Shown: positions 25,901-33,618 of the stretch, piece after piece
Layout of the letters: each line of letters begins with the position of its first letter
Numbering within the stretch: position 1 is the stretch's first letter
Assembly: GCA_021325635.1 (NCBI GenBank)
Contig: JAJPGV010000009.1
Location: 1-58,713 of the forward strand
Length of the DNA: 58,713 bases
Reading direction: 5' to 3'
Source: Chloroflexota bacterium
GTDB taxonomy: Bacteria; Chloroflexota; JAJPGV01
Translations under genes and position numbers: made by a program
Notes under the pieces: model-generated
Databases searched by the model: none
The model's input: only the letters and a program-made list of their open reading frames with translations
What the model was told of the DNA's origin: nothing

Positions 25901-27778
25901 TCGTCCCATCCAATCGTCGAACATGGCGTGATTGTTGGGGCCGTGGTCAGCTTCTCCGACATCACCCACCGCAAGCAGGTCGAGCGGGCGATTAGAGAAA
26001 GCGAAGCAAGCTTCAGGCTGCTCTTCCAGGACAACCCGCATCCGATGTGGGTGTACGACGCGCAGACGCTCGACGTCCTGGAGGTGAATGCCGCGGCCAT
26101 GGATCGTTACGGCTTTTCGCGCGAAGAGTTCATGGCCATGCGTGTCGTCGATTTCATCGCCGGTGAAGATCACCGGCGCTTCATGGACGTTGCCATCGGC
26201 CTGAACCGTCCTCCGCTGCTGCTGTCTGGTGGTTGGCGGCACGTTCGGAAGGACGGCCAGGTGATGGAGGTGGAGGTTGCTTCGCATACGATCGACTTCG
26301 CCGCCCGGAGAGCGGTCGTGGCAGTGGCTTTTGACGTCACCGACCAGCGGCGCGCGGAACGACAGCTGGTGGCGCTCAATGAGGAGCTGGAAACACGGGT
26401 GCAGGCGCGTACGGCCGACCTCGCACGAACGCTCGACCAGCTGCGCGCCGTCAGCGAGGTTAGCCGCGCCATCACTTCGAGCCTCGACGTCGACGAAGTG
26501 CTGAGCCAGATCGTAGCGCGCGCCGTGCAGCTCTCGGGTGGTGACAGCGGAGTGATTCGCGAGTTCGATCCCGTGACTCAGGCTGCGCCCTATTTGGCGT
26601 CCTACGGTCTGGATCCCGCCGCCAGGAAGGGCATGATCGCGCTCAATCGTCACGTGATTGTGCTGGAAGAGGACAGCCTGCTGAGCAGGGCGGCCCGAAG
26701 CCGGCTACCCGCGCAAATGGCCGACGTCGACGCCGAGATCGAGCGTCATCCTGGTGAGGAGACGATTCTGAAGCGGATACGCTCGTTTGGCATCAAGGCA
26801 AGCCTGGTGGTTCCCCTGGTGCGCGATGCCGAGCTGGTTGGCATGTTGATAGTCCAGCGAAAAACGACCGGGGAGTTCCCTCCCGATACCATCGACCTGC
26901 TCCGCACGTTCGCCGAGCAATCGGCGATCGCGCTCCAGAACGCTCGGATGTTCCGGCAGCTCGAGCAGAAGAGCCGAGACCTTGAGGCGGCAGGCCAGCA
27001 GAAGAGTGATTTCCTGGCGACCATGAGCCATGAGCTGCGTACTCCGCTGAACTCCATCATCGGCTTCTCGGAGGTATTGATAGGTCGCGGCCCCAACGAT
27101 CTGTCCGAGGATCGGCGCCAGGCCTTCCTCGAATACATCCATGCCAGCGGCGAGCACCTGCTGGGGTTGATCAATGACATCCTCGACCTGGCCAAGGTAG
27201 AAGCCGGCCGGATGGAGCTTCGACTCGAGCGCCTGTCGCTGAGCGATCTCCTGTCCGGCTGCGCAGCCATTGTCGGACCCGCCGCGGCCAGGAAGCAGAT
27301 AACCGTCGCAACCAGCTGCAGCCCTGAGGACGTCACCATCATTGCCGACCCGGCGCGGCTCAAGCAGATTCTCTACAACCTGCTGTCCAACGCCGTTAAA
27401 TTCACGGGCGAGCAAGGACATGTCCACGTATCCGCTACCGTGGCCAACGGGCAGGCTGAGATTGCCGTACGCGACGACGGAATCGGTATCAATCCTGAGG
27501 ACTACGAGGCCGTGTTCCAGGAATTCCGACAGCTCGATTCGGGGCTGGCTCGGCAGACGGAGGGAACCGGTCTCGGTCTAGCCCTCGTACGCAAGCTGGT
27601 CATGCTGCACGGCGGAGCCGTCACGCTGGCGAGCGTGCCCGGCGAGGGGAGCTGCTTCACCGTCGTCATCCCGGTGGAAGGTCCGGCGGCCTCGCGGCCG
27701 TTCGTGGCGCCGGCTCCGGCTGATGTTTCGGTTTCGACGATGACCAAACCTGCTCTGCCGGCCGGCAGCCGGGGCTGA
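22943..27778 (+). CDS. Membrane-bound multi-PAS/GAF hybrid-sensor histidine kinase
   Basis: 1611 residues. Approximate domains in order: about seven membrane helices (50-275), another helix (286-306), a dCache-like extracytoplasmic region (310-545), a helix (552-575), HAMP (575-630), four PAS domains (641-755, 766-880, 892-1015, 1024-1140), GAF (1177-1335), HisKA with phosphoacceptor His1363 in TMSHELRTPLNSIIGFSE, and HATPase_c (1460-1575) with N-box LLSNAVKFT, DDGIGI and GTGLGLALV. No receiver domain is attached. The signal is unknown; PAS and GAF domains allow haem, flavin or small-ligand sensing. The HD-GYP regulator gene starts 11 nt after the stop, so the two form a two-component pair. 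The first helices are an unusual addition to a Cache kinase. Confidence 0.93.
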   Translation: MSKNGSCWQDVRSPSDQPVPRWFEAPLMRRSWRLGLRAPRATALSRFVGSFCSSLGALMLVTPQGFSRPEYDSLQPHLLVWGWMFLLCGLVLLGTIFFNSRPALRIALHLWPAATLLWLGVGFGATGGWTGAAFYSALSGGAIVASFLQSLEQADRRGRDMLDLVVGLPLLAVGSMMLAAPAHFSAALSPGAHQLLPLLAAPPLVGGGLLAGCWLAGRSLGRWRRWLLLAARMVAAGSLLVYAYFDAFAQRDWAAVVLYWGLAVGLVVLSYRGLKSSPPTKSSLRNRLAFALCAAAVLPAVAVVSWYGQREEAAARMRTLALQQTIAADVANAVSEHVGELYDEAFSVARIPGLLNLSSAEEAELFRGSERSPYVLAYATFNASGQPLARSDSNRPSPIAGSVIFDEVVATRVAVSDFGWSEPLGRRVLRVAAPVTSPSDGLAGIVLLESEQYARDITRLDVGSGGRAYIVDPTGAPVAVSAMSGAPALGGSVDASLIAAASQVDAPSGSLSYKSNGLQWLAGYAEVPATGWRIVAERRESYALADVRAGRELAFVALLVVAALATVAGVIVAGVLSRPLLALTRAVDELSQGAGKAPLPRTQVDEVATLTRRFAALRDRLAARTAERERVQAALLESEARARAIIDTGLGAVFTMTPQGVVTDWNHMAEELFGWPRSEAVGRPIAELIFALPGNASCPWLECPVSAAAVDGTRLHRTEITARHRDGYEVPIELGVATIGSAETRFLSAFAYDLTERKRAAETAARLAAIVESSDDAIIGETLHGVVTSWNRGAELLYGYSAEEMVGQSIARIVPAERLDEIAGVLRRLRKGHPVRRSDSIRVRKDGTYVDVSVVASPVYDELGNVRGAAVLAHDITESKRAKEEISQLAARFRSILQSTGEGIYGIDLTGRCTYINDAAARALGYAVDEALGQNMHQLVHHSHPDGSPYSLDDCPIFRAFQVGEPCTVEDEAMWRRDGTSFPVEYSSHPIVEHGVIVGAVVSFSDITHRKQVERAIRESEASFRLLFQDNPHPMWVYDAQTLDVLEVNAAAMDRYGFSREEFMAMRVVDFIAGEDHRRFMDVAIGLNRPPLLLSGGWRHVRKDGQVMEVEVASHTIDFAARRAVVAVAFDVTDQRRAERQLVALNEELETRVQARTADLARTLDQLRAVSEVSRAITSSLDVDEVLSQIVARAVQLSGGDSGVIREFDPVTQAAPYLASYGLDPAARKGMIALNRHVIVLEEDSLLSRAARSRLPAQMADVDAEIERHPGEETILKRIRSFGIKASLVVPLVRDAELVGMLIVQRKTTGEFPPDTIDLLRTFAEQSAIALQNARMFRQLEQKSRDLEAAGQQKSDFLATMSHELRTPLNSIIGFSEVLIGRGPNDLSEDRRQAFLEYIHASGEHLLGLINDILDLAKVEAGRMELRLERLSLSDLLSGCAAIVGPAAARKQITVATSCSPEDVTIIADPARLKQILYNLLSNAVKFTGEQGHVHVSATVANGQAEIAVRDDGIGINPEDYEAVFQEFRQLDSGLARQTEGTGLGLALVRKLVMLHGGAVTLASVPGEGSCFTVVIPVEGPAASRPFVAPAPADVSVSTMTKPALPAGSRG

Positions 27779-27789
27779 GAACGACGGCA

Positions 27790-28815
27790 GTGGACGACGA
27801 AGTCTTCAACCGCCCCGCGGACGTGCTGGTAGTCGACGACAACCTGCCCAATCGCGAGCTGATGCGGATGCATCTTACTTCGGCGGGCTATGAGGTTCGC
27901 GACGCTCCTGATGGCCCCACAGCGCTGGCTCTGATTCAGGAGCGTCCTCCCGATCTGGTGCTGCTCGACATCATGATGCCTGGCATGTCGGGCTATGAGG
28001 TATGCCACCGGCTTCGGGAGCTGCCCCATGGCCGCCTGCTGCCGGTGCTCATGGTCACGTCCCTGTCCGGGACCGACGATAAGGCCGCGGCCGCGGACGC
28101 CGGCGCCGATGACTTCATCAGCAAGCCGGTGCTGGCACTGGAGCTGCTCGTGCGGGTGCGCTCGCTGCTGCGCATCAAGCGGCTGACCGATCAGCTGGAC
28201 GGAGCTGAGACCTGCGTCGTGGCGCTGGCCAAAGCCCTTGAAGCGCGGGACCCCTATACGGAGGGGCACTCGCAGCGGGTGAGCCTGATAGCGGCCAAGC
28301 TGTCTGAGTCTGTGGGCATGTCCGCGCCGGATCAGGAGGCCCTGACCCTGGCCGGGCTCCTGCACGACGTCGGCAAGATTGGCATCAACGATTCAACGCT
28401 GTGGCGCCCCGGCCCGCTCGATGAGCGGCAGTGGCGGTTGATGAGACAGCATCCCATCATCGGCGTGGAGATCTGCAAGCCGCTGCATTCCCTGCAGCGG
28501 CAGCTGCTGGCGATTCGCCATCACCACGAGCGCTGGGATGGCCGAGGCTACCCGGACGGATTGAGCGGTGAAGACATCCCTCTGGGCGCCCGAGTGATCG
28601 CCGTCGCCGATACGTGGGACGCGCTGACCTCCGATCGGCCCTACCGCGCTCGATTGCCTTGCGATCGCGCTCTGGAAGTGCTGCGCCGGGGGAGCGGCAC
28701 ACAGTGGGATGCCCGCATGGTCGAATGCTTCCTGGCCGGCTACCCGCACATCATTCGCGAAGCAGTCACGCTTTCCGAGATGACGCGTCCCGTCCCCGTC
28801 CAGGCTGCCGGCTGA
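27790..28815 (+). CDS. Response regulator with HD-GYP c-di-GMP phosphodiesterase domain
   Basis: 341 residues from a GTG start. The receiver domain (10-130) has VLVVDD, phosphoacceptor Asp60 in LVLLDIMMPGMSGYE, and the conserved Lys in FISKPV. The output domain (about 145-330) shows HSQRVSLIA, LLHDVGKIGIND, HPIIGVEI, and HHERWDGRGYPDGLSG, with the full GYP motif and its metal-binding His/Asp set. It should hydrolyse cyclic di-GMP when phosphorylated by the kinase encoded 11 nt upstream. No GGDEF cyclase gene is in the window. Confidence 0.95.
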   Translation: MDDEVFNRPADVLVVDDNLPNRELMRMHLTSAGYEVRDAPDGPTALALIQERPPDLVLLDIMMPGMSGYEVCHRLRELPHGRLLPVLMVTSLSGTDDKAAAADAGADDFISKPVLALELLVRVRSLLRIKRLTDQLDGAETCVVALAKALEARDPYTEGHSQRVSLIAAKLSESVGMSAPDQEALTLAGLLHDVGKIGINDSTLWRPGPLDERQWRLMRQHPIIGVEICKPLHSLQRQLLAIRHHHERWDGRGYPDGLSGEDIPLGARVIAVADTWDALTSDRPYRARLPCDRALEVLRRGSGTQWDARMVECFLAGYPHIIREAVTLSEMTRPVPVQAAG

Positions 28816-28901
28816 TGCTCCTGTCCGCTCTCAGGCGGACGAAGATGTGTCGGGATGGTATGAATAGTGTCCGCACCCGCTCACGTCAAAGGAGGTTCGA
28901 C

Positions 28902-29825
28902 ATGGCTGACATCGTGCTCGGCATCGCCACTTCACATACACCGCAAATAAGCGTTCCCTGGCAGGAATGGCCCAATATGAGCCAGAACGAGCAGGTGAGC
29001 AGCTATGTCCCTCCCGACCTGGAGGAGCAGCTGAAGCCCAAGACCCACGAACGCCGGCATGCCGCCGTGCAGGCGGCGATCAAGACCCTCGGGCGGGTGC
29101 TGCGGGAGACGGAGGACCTGGACGCCATCGTGATGTACGGCGATGACCAGCACGAGCAGTTCAATGATGAGAACATGCCTGCGCTGGCCATCTATCACGG
29201 CGACGACTTCTCCTTGAAGCGGCAGCGGAGCCTGCGCGGCAGATGGCTCGAGCTCGAGGAAGCGAACTGGGAGAAGACCCACGAGGAGTATCCCAACGCC
29301 TCGGGACTGGCCAAGTATCTGGTTAGCTCATTGACCGACCAGGAGTTCGAGATCACCCGCTGCAACGCGCTGCGTGAGGGAATCGGCATCGGCCATGCCT
29401 TCAGCTTCCTGTATCGCCGGCTGTGGCCGGAGTGCAATGTGCCCATCGTGCCGATCATGATGAACACCTACTATCCGCCCAATCAGCCCACGCCGCGGCG
29501 CGCCTTCCGGCTGGGACAAGCGGTGCGCAACGCCCTGCAGCAATGGGATGGCGGCAAGCGCGTGGCTGTGATTGCCTCGGGCGGTCTCAGCCACATCGTC
29601 ATTGAAGAGAAGGTCGACGAACAGGTGCTCGACGGCTTGCGGCGCCAGGATCCCGAGCTGCTGTGGACGCTGCCGCGGGAGAAGCTGCGCGGCGGGACGT
29701 CGGAGATCCTCAACTGGGTAGCGCTGGCCGGCACGCTGTGGCCGAAAGAGATGACCCTGGTGGATTACATCCCCGGCTACCGTTCTCGCCCAACCACCGG
29801 CTGCGCCATGGGCTTCGCCTACTAG
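28902..29825 (+). CDS. LigB-type (class III) extradiol dioxygenase family protein
   Basis: 307 residues from an ATG preceded by GGAGG at 6-7 nt; longer frames upstream lack this signal. Features of the LigB subunit fold are the N-terminal GIATSHTP (iron-ligand His), MYGDDQHEQF (His and acidic residues) and VIASGGLSH (catalytic base His). The C-terminal GYRSRPTTGCAMGFAY is typical of protocatechuate 4,5-dioxygenase beta-type proteins. These open aromatic diols between a hydroxylated and an adjacent carbon using Fe(II). No LigA-like subunit is adjacent. The bicupin gene follows after 240 bp. The substrate is not known. Confidence 0.85.
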   Translation: MADIVLGIATSHTPQISVPWQEWPNMSQNEQVSSYVPPDLEEQLKPKTHERRHAAVQAAIKTLGRVLRETEDLDAIVMYGDDQHEQFNDENMPALAIYHGDDFSLKRQRSLRGRWLELEEANWEKTHEEYPNASGLAKYLVSSLTDQEFEITRCNALREGIGIGHAFSFLYRRLWPECNVPIVPIMMNTYYPPNQPTPRRAFRLGQAVRNALQQWDGGKRVAVIASGGLSHIVIEEKVDEQVLDGLRRQDPELLWTLPREKLRGGTSEILNWVALAGTLWPKEMTLVDYIPGYRSRPTTGCAMGFAY

Positions 29826-30065
29826 CGCTAGCCAGCGCTGCTCAGCCGGCCGGTGACGGCACCCAGGGACGCGGCGAGGATCGGGTCGTCGACGATCGTT
29901 GCCCGCTTCCTGCCCGCGCGCCGCGAGGCCCCGCCCTGGACCGCTGGTGCGGAAGGGTTTGCGTGATCGAACGTTGGGAGCGTTCGGCGGTCCGAACACC
30001 CGGGATGGGACGATGAAAAGGGGCCGGTGCCCCGCGCTTAAGTGAATACGACCAGGAGTAACGGT

Positions 30066-31262
30066 ATGGCGGAAAAGCTCGAGTTTCGGGAGCCCAGCGG
30101 AGATGAGGCAGCTGGCTATCGCGTGTACAAGCGGGCAAAGAGCCCGTACGAGCGCTTCATGGAAGAGGAGGGGATACCCATCTTTCGCGGCATCGGCGTG
30201 CGCGACACGCGCGACATGCAGCTCGGGCCGTGGAAGCGCATGGGCGGTCGCGGATCGTTCCTGTTCCTGGACGGTCTGGAGGCCACGAAAGGCATGTACG
30301 TGGTGGAAGTGCCGTCGCGCGGCGAGCTGAATCCCGAGAAGCACATGTACGACGAGTTTTTCCTGGTCATCGAAGGTCGCGGCACCGCTGAGGTGTGGCG
30401 CACGGGACAGAACAAGCCCCACGTCTTCGAATGGCAGGCCGGATCGCTGTTCTACATGCCGATCAACTGCTGGCATCGGCTGGTCAACGCGAGCTCCAGT
30501 CCGGCCATCTTGCTGGCGGCGAACAACGCTCCGCCGGTGTTCAACATGTACCAGAGCTACCGCTACGTGTTCGAATGCGACTACGACTTCGTCGAGCGCT
30601 TCGACGGCACGGATGACTTCTTCAAGCCGAAGACCGACCTGGAGGCGGAGGCCGTGCGCGGGCGCGCGGCGATACGCAGCAACGTGTTCACCGACATCGT
30701 CAACTGCGAGCTGCCGCTCGACAACCAGCGGGCTCCCGGCTATCGCCGTATCCAGCCGTACTTCTCCGGGTTCCTGCCCAACGCCACCAGCGGGGGCTTC
30801 GTCGCTCAGTACCCGAGCGGCAGGTACTCGAAGGCCCATTACCACGAGTCGGGCGCGGTCCTGGTGTGTCTGCGCGGCGCGGGCTACACCTTCAACTGGC
30901 CCAAGGACGTGGGGATGCAGCCCTGGGCCAGCGGCAACGCGCACCTGGTCAATCAGACGGAGTACGTGCCCGGTGGGCTGGTGGCGGCGGCCCCCGGCGG
31001 CGGCAATTGGTTCCATCAGCACTTCAGCTCGGGCAGCGAGCCGCTGCGAATCATCAACTACTGGGGTGGCCCGGCGGGGCGCTGGGGCGGCACGTCCGAC
31101 GAAGGCAAGGACGAGATCAAGTCCGGCAACATCTTCGGTATTGCCGAGGGCGGCCGAAGCATCCTGTACAAGGACGAGGACCCGTTTGTTCGGCAGTACT
31201 ACGCCGAGCGCCTGCGACAGGTTGGCGTGGAGATGCAGATGCCGGATTCGCTGTACGAGTAG
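30066..31262 (+). CDS. Bicupin protein, probable metal-dependent oxygenase
   Basis: 398 residues from an ATG with AGGAG 6-7 nt upstream. It has two cupin domains. The first (about 80-180) contains EKHMYDEFFLVIEGRGTAEVW and the PINCWHRLVN second motif, giving a His/Glu/His metal set. The second (about 255-350) contains SKAHYHESGAVLVCLRGAGYTF and GNWFHQHFS. It resembles gentisate-dioxygenase-type bicupins in layout but lacks close identity that I can recognise. Its position after a LigB-type gene suggests a shared aromatic catabolic route, which is an inference. An isomerase function is an alternative. Confidence 0.75.
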   Translation: MAEKLEFREPSGDEAAGYRVYKRAKSPYERFMEEEGIPIFRGIGVRDTRDMQLGPWKRMGGRGSFLFLDGLEATKGMYVVEVPSRGELNPEKHMYDEFFLVIEGRGTAEVWRTGQNKPHVFEWQAGSLFYMPINCWHRLVNASSSPAILLAANNAPPVFNMYQSYRYVFECDYDFVERFDGTDDFFKPKTDLEAEAVRGRAAIRSNVFTDIVNCELPLDNQRAPGYRRIQPYFSGFLPNATSGGFVAQYPSGRYSKAHYHESGAVLVCLRGAGYTFNWPKDVGMQPWASGNAHLVNQTEYVPGGLVAAAPGGGNWFHQHFSSGSEPLRIINYWGGPAGRWGGTSDEGKDEIKSGNIFGIAEGGRSILYKDEDPFVRQYYAERLRQVGVEMQMPDSLYE

Positions 31263-31360
31263 CCCCCGCCAAGCGAAGGGTGGGGTTCGCCGGACGGCAT
31301 GGCGCGATGCCACACCGGTTGCATGCTGGACTGTATGCGGTGATGGGATGATCGATCCCG

Positions 31361-32860
31361 TTGGCTGAGCGTGTGCGCCATGTCATCGTGGTTGGGTCCG
31401 GGCTGGCTGGCCTGAGCGCCGCGGTGTCCGCTGCCGGCTGTGGGGCGAAGGTGACGCTGTTGACTGCCGGCGAAGCTCCTTCCGGTTCAAGCGTGCTGGC
31501 TCAGGGCGGGGTGGCCGCGGCTGCAGCGGCGGACGATTCGCCGGAGCTGCACAAAGCCGACACCCTGCTCGTGGGCGGGGGGCTGTGCGACCTGCAGGCG
31601 GTGACGACTCTGGTGCAAGCCGGCCAGCGGACGGTCGAGCGCCTATTGTCGGACGGAGCTCCGTTCGAGATGAGTGGCGGCCGGCCGGTGTTGGCGCTGG
31701 AAGCCGGCCACAGCCGCCGCCGGGTGCTTCACGCCGGCGCGGGTGAGTCCGGCCGCGTGCTGACCTCATGGCTGTTCGACCGGCTGCCCATGCACGAAAG
31801 CGTCGACGTGGCCGGCCATGTCCCTATCGATGGCATCCTCGTCGAGGAGGGCAGGGCTCGCGGCGTTAGGAGTCGGGGACGCGAGGTGCGGGCCGACGCG
31901 GTGGTTCTGGCCACCGGCGGATACGCCGCCTTGTGGGCTCGCACCACCAACGACGCCAGCAATCAGGGTACGGGCTTGGCCATCGCCTGGCGGGCCGGGG
32001 CCAGCCTGGCCGACCTGGAGATGGTGCAGTTCCACCCCACGGCTCTGGACCTGCCCGGGCAGCGAGCGTTCCTGCTGTCCGAGGCGTTGCGCGGCGAGGG
32101 CGCCCAGGTGGTGGATCGCGAAGGCAACGTCATTGCCGACCCGCTGCTGCCGCGAGACGTCCTGGCGCGGGAGATCCATCGCTTTCGGCAGCGCGAAGGC
32201 CATGTCTACCTGTCGCTGCGACACCTCGATCCAACCTTCGTAGACGCCCGTTTTGCCTCGCTCGCCGCGCCATTGAGGGCATGGGGCCTGGAGCTGGCTC
32301 GCGATCTCATCCCCGTGGCCCCCGCTGCCCACTACTGCATGGGTGGCATCCGCACGGACAGGGATGGCCGTACGACCCTGCCGGGACTTTATGCCGCCGG
32401 CGAGGTGGCCTGCACCGGCGTACATGGTGCGAACCGTCTCGCTTCGAACTCACTGTTGGAGTGCCTGGTTTTCGGCGAGCGGGCGGGCGGCGCAGCGGCC
32501 CTGGACGGGCAGGCCGCGGCTGCATCGTGGACGCTGGCTCCCCTGCCGGAAGCAGCGGACCTGCCGGCAGCCGCCGCCCCCATGACCGCGGCCGCCGCCG
32601 CCGTGCCCGATCTGCTGGACCGGTACGTGGGTGTCGAACGAAGCGGGCGCGCCCTGCTCGAGCTCATGCACGCGCTCGGTGGCGCTGAGATGGCGGAGAA
32701 CCCTTTGCCATCGCTCATCGCGCAGGCGGCCCTGTGCCGCCGCGAAAGCCGGGGCGCGCACTATCGAAATGATGCGTCCGACGCGCGTCCTCTGTGGCAG
32801 GGCCGCATCCATTGGCGTTACGGCGCCGCTCCTGCTTTCGAGCCTGTGCTCGACAGCTGA
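31361..32860 (+). CDS. nadB: L-aspartate oxidase
   Basis: 499 residues. It is a flavoprotein that oxidises L-aspartate to iminoaspartate, the first step of bacterial NAD synthesis. It begins with the FAD-binding VVGSGLAGLSAAVSAAGCG and continues with APSGSSVLAQGGVAAA, RRRVLHAGAGESGR, MVQFHPTALDLPG, the HYCMGGIRTDRDGRT motif and ACTGVHGANRLASNSLLECLVFG. The succinate-dehydrogenase-like C-terminal domain ends GAHYRNDASDARP. The start is TTG with GATGGGA upstream. It is about 40 residues shorter at the C-terminus than E. coli NadB. nadA and nadC are not adjacent. Confidence 0.95.
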   Translation: MAERVRHVIVVGSGLAGLSAAVSAAGCGAKVTLLTAGEAPSGSSVLAQGGVAAAAAADDSPELHKADTLLVGGGLCDLQAVTTLVQAGQRTVERLLSDGAPFEMSGGRPVLALEAGHSRRRVLHAGAGESGRVLTSWLFDRLPMHESVDVAGHVPIDGILVEEGRARGVRSRGREVRADAVVLATGGYAALWARTTNDASNQGTGLAIAWRAGASLADLEMVQFHPTALDLPGQRAFLLSEALRGEGAQVVDREGNVIADPLLPRDVLAREIHRFRQREGHVYLSLRHLDPTFVDARFASLAAPLRAWGLELARDLIPVAPAAHYCMGGIRTDRDGRTTLPGLYAAGEVACTGVHGANRLASNSLLECLVFGERAGGAAALDGQAAAASWTLAPLPEAADLPAAAAPMTAAAAAVPDLLDRYVGVERSGRALLELMHALGGAEMAENPLPSLIAQAALCRRESRGAHYRNDASDARPLWQGRIHWRYGAAPAFEPVLDS

Positions 32861-32881
32861 AGCGGCGCCGGGGCCGAGGTG

Positions 32882-33421
32882 CTACGCGGACTTGGCGGCT
32901 TGCAGCCGTTTCCGGATGTACTTCAGGATGTCGACGTGCTTCTTGGTGTCCGCGGTCATCGAATTGACCAGCAGCTCCAGCAGCCCCGATTGCAGGCCCT
33001 TGACCTTGCGCCGGAGATCCTCCAGCTGCTTCAAGCTCTCGCGCTCCACTTCGAGGAAGGCATTGGTCTGCTGCAGCAGCTGCGGCGATCGTTTGCCTGC
33101 TCCCACCGGAGGCAGCGGCTCTTCGCCCTGCAGCCAGAGCAGCGACTGTTCGACCTCGTGCCTCATCATGTCCACGAGGCGGTGGTGCCGGTGCTCGTCT
33201 TCGAGGATCAGGCCCATCAGGAAGGCCACGCCGCGATCGGTCGTCTCGTTGGCGGCTTTCTCATACTCCCGCAGCAGCTCGCGCTCGCCCTGCTCGTGGG
33301 ATTGCAGCTCGTCCAGCAGCTGCTCGATGACAGACTTCTGCTCTCGCGGCAGCTCCTGAATATCCAGCGGCCGGTCCAGCATGAGATCGAAAACGTCGTT
33401 CTTGTCTGTGAATACCGCCAT
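32882..33421 (-). CDS. Ferritin-like four-helix-bundle protein
   Basis: 179 residues, strongly helical. Acidic and His residues recur as in ferritin-like or hemerythrin-like bundles: EQGERELLREYEK in helix one, LILEDEHRHHRLVDMM in helix two, EVERESLKQLE in helix three and DTKKHVDILKYI in helix four. These could bind a di-iron centre, but the exact ligand set is not proven. AAAGGAG precedes the ATG. A four-unit 11-bp repeat array lies 42-82 nt upstream (33503-33463 on the minus strand), shared in type with the DoxX and PaaA-like genes. A role in iron or oxidative-stress protection is inferred. Confidence 0.7.
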   Translation of the reverse strand: MAVFTDKNDVFDLMLDRPLDIQELPREQKSVIEQLLDELQSHEQGERELLREYEKAANETTDRGVAFLMGLILEDEHRHHRLVDMMRHEVEQSLLWLQGEEPLPPVGAGKRSPQLLQQTNAFLEVERESLKQLEDLRRKVKGLQSGLLELLVNSMTADTKKHVDILKYIRKRLQAAKSA

Positions 33422-33462
33422 GTCAGTCTCCTTTCCTCTGGGTCAGATGATGCGTGCCCGGC

Positions 33463-33503
33463 CCTAAACATGGCCTAAACGCGATGTGAACGCCAGCCTA
33501 AAC
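33463..33503 (-). promoter_or_regulatory. 11-bp phased direct-repeat array upstream of the ferritin-like gene
   Basis: Read on the plus strand there are four units CTAAAC, CTAAAC, GTGAAC and CTAAAC, whose final C falls at 33469, 33480, 33491 and 33503 (steps of 11, 11 and 12 bp). On the gene's own strand these read GTTTAG/GTTCAC. The 11-bp period is that of PHO boxes and other sites for OmpR/PhoB-family regulators, which bind one helix face head-to-tail. Confidence 0.6.
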
Positions 33504-33521
33504 GCAGCGGCTGCCCGCGGT

Positions 33522-33565
33522 CAACAGGAAGGGGACCTCCCGAATGGGAGATCCCTTTCCTGTTG
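33522..33565 (-). terminator. Strong hairpin, 20-bp arms with GAAT loop
   Basis: Arms 33522-33541 and 33546-33565 pair over 20 positions, with two G-T wobbles, around the loop 33542-33545. It lies downstream of the DoxX-family gene on the minus strand, right after a perfect palindrome. No T-run follows, as is common for terminators in GC-rich genomes, so function is inferred. Confidence 0.6.
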
Positions 33566-33570
33566 CAGGC

Positions 33571-33600
33571 TACGGCCAGGCCGTCGACGGCCTGGCCGTA
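33571..33600 (-). terminator. Perfect 30-bp palindrome after the DoxX-family gene
   Basis: The sequence is fully self-complementary over 30 bp, centred on TCGA at 33584-33587, and begins 18 nt after the DoxX stop codon. It could fold into a hairpin that ends or protects the mRNA, or could act as a protein-binding site. A second hairpin follows 5 bp later. Confidence 0.6.
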
Positions 33601-33618
33601 AGGCTCCGGATCTTCGAG

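Noticed and set aside
30020-30033. GGGGC-CGGT-GCCCC hairpin before the bicupin gene
   Set aside because: A 5-bp stem with no T-run; too weak to call a terminator or regulatory structure.
29328-31313. Open minus-strand frame opposite the LigB-type and bicupin genes (661 codons)
   Set aside because: Antisense shadow; both plus-strand genes have good ribosome-binding sites and conserved motifs.
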